From assembly GCF_004912165.1 (NCBI RefSeq), contig NZ_STGV01000001.1, positions 1,274,592-1,338,591 on the forward strand: 64,000 nt of DNA, read 5' to 3'. The DNA is from Peteryoungia ipomoeae. GTDB taxonomy: Bacteria; Pseudomonadota; Alphaproteobacteria; Rhizobiales; Rhizobiaceae. This document shows, piece by piece, positions 63,149 through 64,000 of this stretch; the stretch's first letter is position 1, and each line of letters starts with the position of its first letter. Under the pieces are notes generated by a model. It was not told the origin of the DNA. It saw only the letters and a program-made list of their open reading frames with translations, and did no database searches. The position numbers and the translations under genes are program-made.

Positions 63149-63556
63149 TCACAGACCCGCAAAGGAAACGGCACCGGCCGATTCCAGCGCGATCTCGAAG
63201 GTCACCTCGCCGTCGTGATTGCCGGCATAATCCAGCGCCGTCACCTGAAACGGCGCCGTCACCGTGCCGAAATCCGGGATCACCACCTGATAGGTGAGGA
63301 TCGCCCCGGAAAAGAAGGCAGCCCTCAGCGTCTCGTCCGATGCCTGGTCGCGAAACAGGCCGGAGCCGGACAAGGCCGCCCGGCGCACGCCCGCCCCCTC
63401 CAGAAGCTCGCGCCAGCGCCCGGCGCTCTCGCTGTCGGTCACATCCACCGTCTGGGCATTGAACGACAGCCTGCGCGCCCGAAGCCCCGCCACCGTCGAA
63501 AACCCCGCGCCATCCTCCACCTTCAAAAGCAGATCCCTGCCCCGCTGCACACCCAT
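63149..63556 (-). CDS. GTA gp9-like major tail tube protein (TP901-1 family)
   Basis: 135 residues from ATG 63556, with CAGGAGGCGGG upstream. Opens MGVQRGRDLLLKVEDGAGF and has QTVDVTDSESAGRWRELLEGAGVR, the TP901-1-type major tail signature. It builds the tail tube. The gene normally follows gp8, which is not present; a repeat-like stretch and an IS630 lie upstream instead. Confidence 0.92.
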   Translation of the reverse strand: MGVQRGRDLLLKVEDGAGFSTVAGLRARRLSFNAQTVDVTDSESAGRWRELLEGAGVRRAALSGSGLFRDQASDETLRAAFFSGAILTYQVVIPDFGTVTAPFQVTALDYAGNHDGEVTFEIALESAGAVSFAGL

Positions 63557-63661
63557 GCCCGCCTCCTGTTGTTGCATTGTTGTTGCTGTTGCTCAGCCGC
63601 GCGCCCTCTCCCCCTTGTGGGAGAGGTTACAAAATCGAGGGCTTAGCCCGATTGAGGGCTA
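63557..63661. other. repeat-like spacer between gp9 and an IS630 element
   Basis: 105 bases with a GC-rich hairpin (CCCTCTCCCCCTTGTGGGAGAGG near 63604-63626), similar to a RIME half. It ends in TA (63660-63661), consistent with an IS630 target dinucleotide. Confidence 0.55.
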
Positions 63662-64000
63662 GAGCGTTTCACCTTTTGACGGAACCATATCCTGCATTTC
63701 TGAGATAGTTGGCACATTCGGCGGGCTGGATGGTGTCAACCAGACTGCCGATGTGGCGCCAGGTGTCATCGATGGTCCGCTTCTGTGCATCGCGCATCCA
63801 GTGTTTTATCTTCGAGAAGGCCTGTTCGATCGGATTGAGGTCGGGTGAGTATGGCGGCAGGAACCAGAGGCGCGCACCGGCGGCTTTGATCGCCTGACGG
63901 ATTGTCGCCGACTTGTGGCTGCCGAGATTATCCATGATGACGATGTCGCCCGGTTTGAGCACTGGCACCAACTGCTGCTCGACATAGGCGCGAAAGCACA
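63662..64000 (-). mobile_element. IS630-family insertion sequence, one end in the window
   Basis: Begins after a TA dinucleotide at 63660-63661 and extends off the right edge. IS630/Tc1-mariner elements duplicate TA on insertion. The outer terminal sequence near 63662 is GAGCGTTTCACCTTTTGACGG. The rest, including the other end, is outside the window. Confidence 0.7.
63669..64000 (-). CDS. IS630-family transposase, C-terminal part
   Basis: The reading frame is open to the window edge on the N-terminal side. DDE-type motifs are [10 protein letters not shown] (second Asp) and [19 protein letters not shown] (Glu), typical of IS630. Upstream residues [14 protein letters not shown] continue the match. 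The first Asp is outside. Confidence 0.85.
   Translation of the reverse strand, partial: CFRAYVEQQLVPVLKPGDIVIMDNLGSHKSATIRQAIKAAGARLWFLPPYSPDLNPIEQAFSKIKHWMRDAQKRTIDDTWRHIGSLVDTIQPAECANYLRNAGYGSVKR

Noticed and set aside
1..64000. tRNA or rRNA genes
   Set aside because: No stretch with a tRNA-like T-loop and CCA-end pattern or rRNA sequence was recognised while reading the gaps; a covariance search would be needed to exclude them.

Overview
The window looks like a stretch of the chromosome of a Rhizobiaceae alphaproteobacterium (Agrobacterium/Rhizobium/Sinorhizobium group). It is GC-rich and densely coding. It carries the order cytochrome c maturation ccmI-E-F-H (rhizobial cycHJKL), degP, response regulator, sensor kinase, glnE, then a PleC-like kinase and pepN, which from memory matches rhizobial chromosomes. 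It also has a FeuNPQ-like system, rhizobial intergenic mosaic repeats and a CtrA-type motif. The genus cannot be fixed from the sequence alone.

Layout. 1-4949: a peptide ABC transporter (binding protein cut by the window edge, two permeases, one fused ATPase) closed by a strong terminator. 5014-11947: a FadR/GntR repressor divergent from a polyamine-type ABC transporter operon that runs into an Asp/Glu/hydantoin-racemase-family gene and a GNAT acetyltransferase; a mosaic repeat sits inside this operon. 11963-29828: housekeeping and mixed genes: lipid kinase, two DMT exporters, L,D-transpeptidase under a perfect CtrA motif, ETF-ubiquinone oxidoreductase, a GGDEF-EAL protein, an atypical SDR, an Hsp70-like protein, a divergent uracil-DNA glycosylase homologue, an unrecognised DNA-binding-like protein, an MFS transporter and aminopeptidase N. 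30103-41945: PleC-like kinase, an inserted flippase plus glycosyltransferase pair, GlnE, a two-component pair and DegP. 42135-47709: the ccm operon flanked on both sides by type II toxin-antitoxin modules. 47833-50800: a lipoprotein and a FeuN/FeuP/FeuQ-like signalling set.

50912-64000 is the most unusual part: the tail half of a gene transfer agent (GTA)-like cluster on the minus strand. It runs gp9, gp10, gp10.1, gp11, gp12, gp13, gp14, gp15 in canonical GTA order. It is opened by foreign or extra DNA: an IS630-type transposase directly upstream of gp9, a small membrane-protein gene bracketed by a duplicated 3' end of gp10.1, a secreted EF-hand protein gene and an AAA ATPase gene between gp10.1 and gp11, a 275-bp tandem duplication of mosaic repeats between gp11 and gp12, and an opposite-strand membrane-protein gene between gp14 and gp13. 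Every tail gene seen still has an open frame, but the head genes are not in the window. Whether this is a working particle system or a decaying one cannot be settled here.

Other points of interest: a repeat read through in frame as the first 46 residues of CcmH, a uracil-DNA glycosylase homologue missing two of four Fe-S cysteines, an SDR without the YxxxK motif, and a palindrome placed exactly between the -35 and -10 of the ETF-QO promoter.
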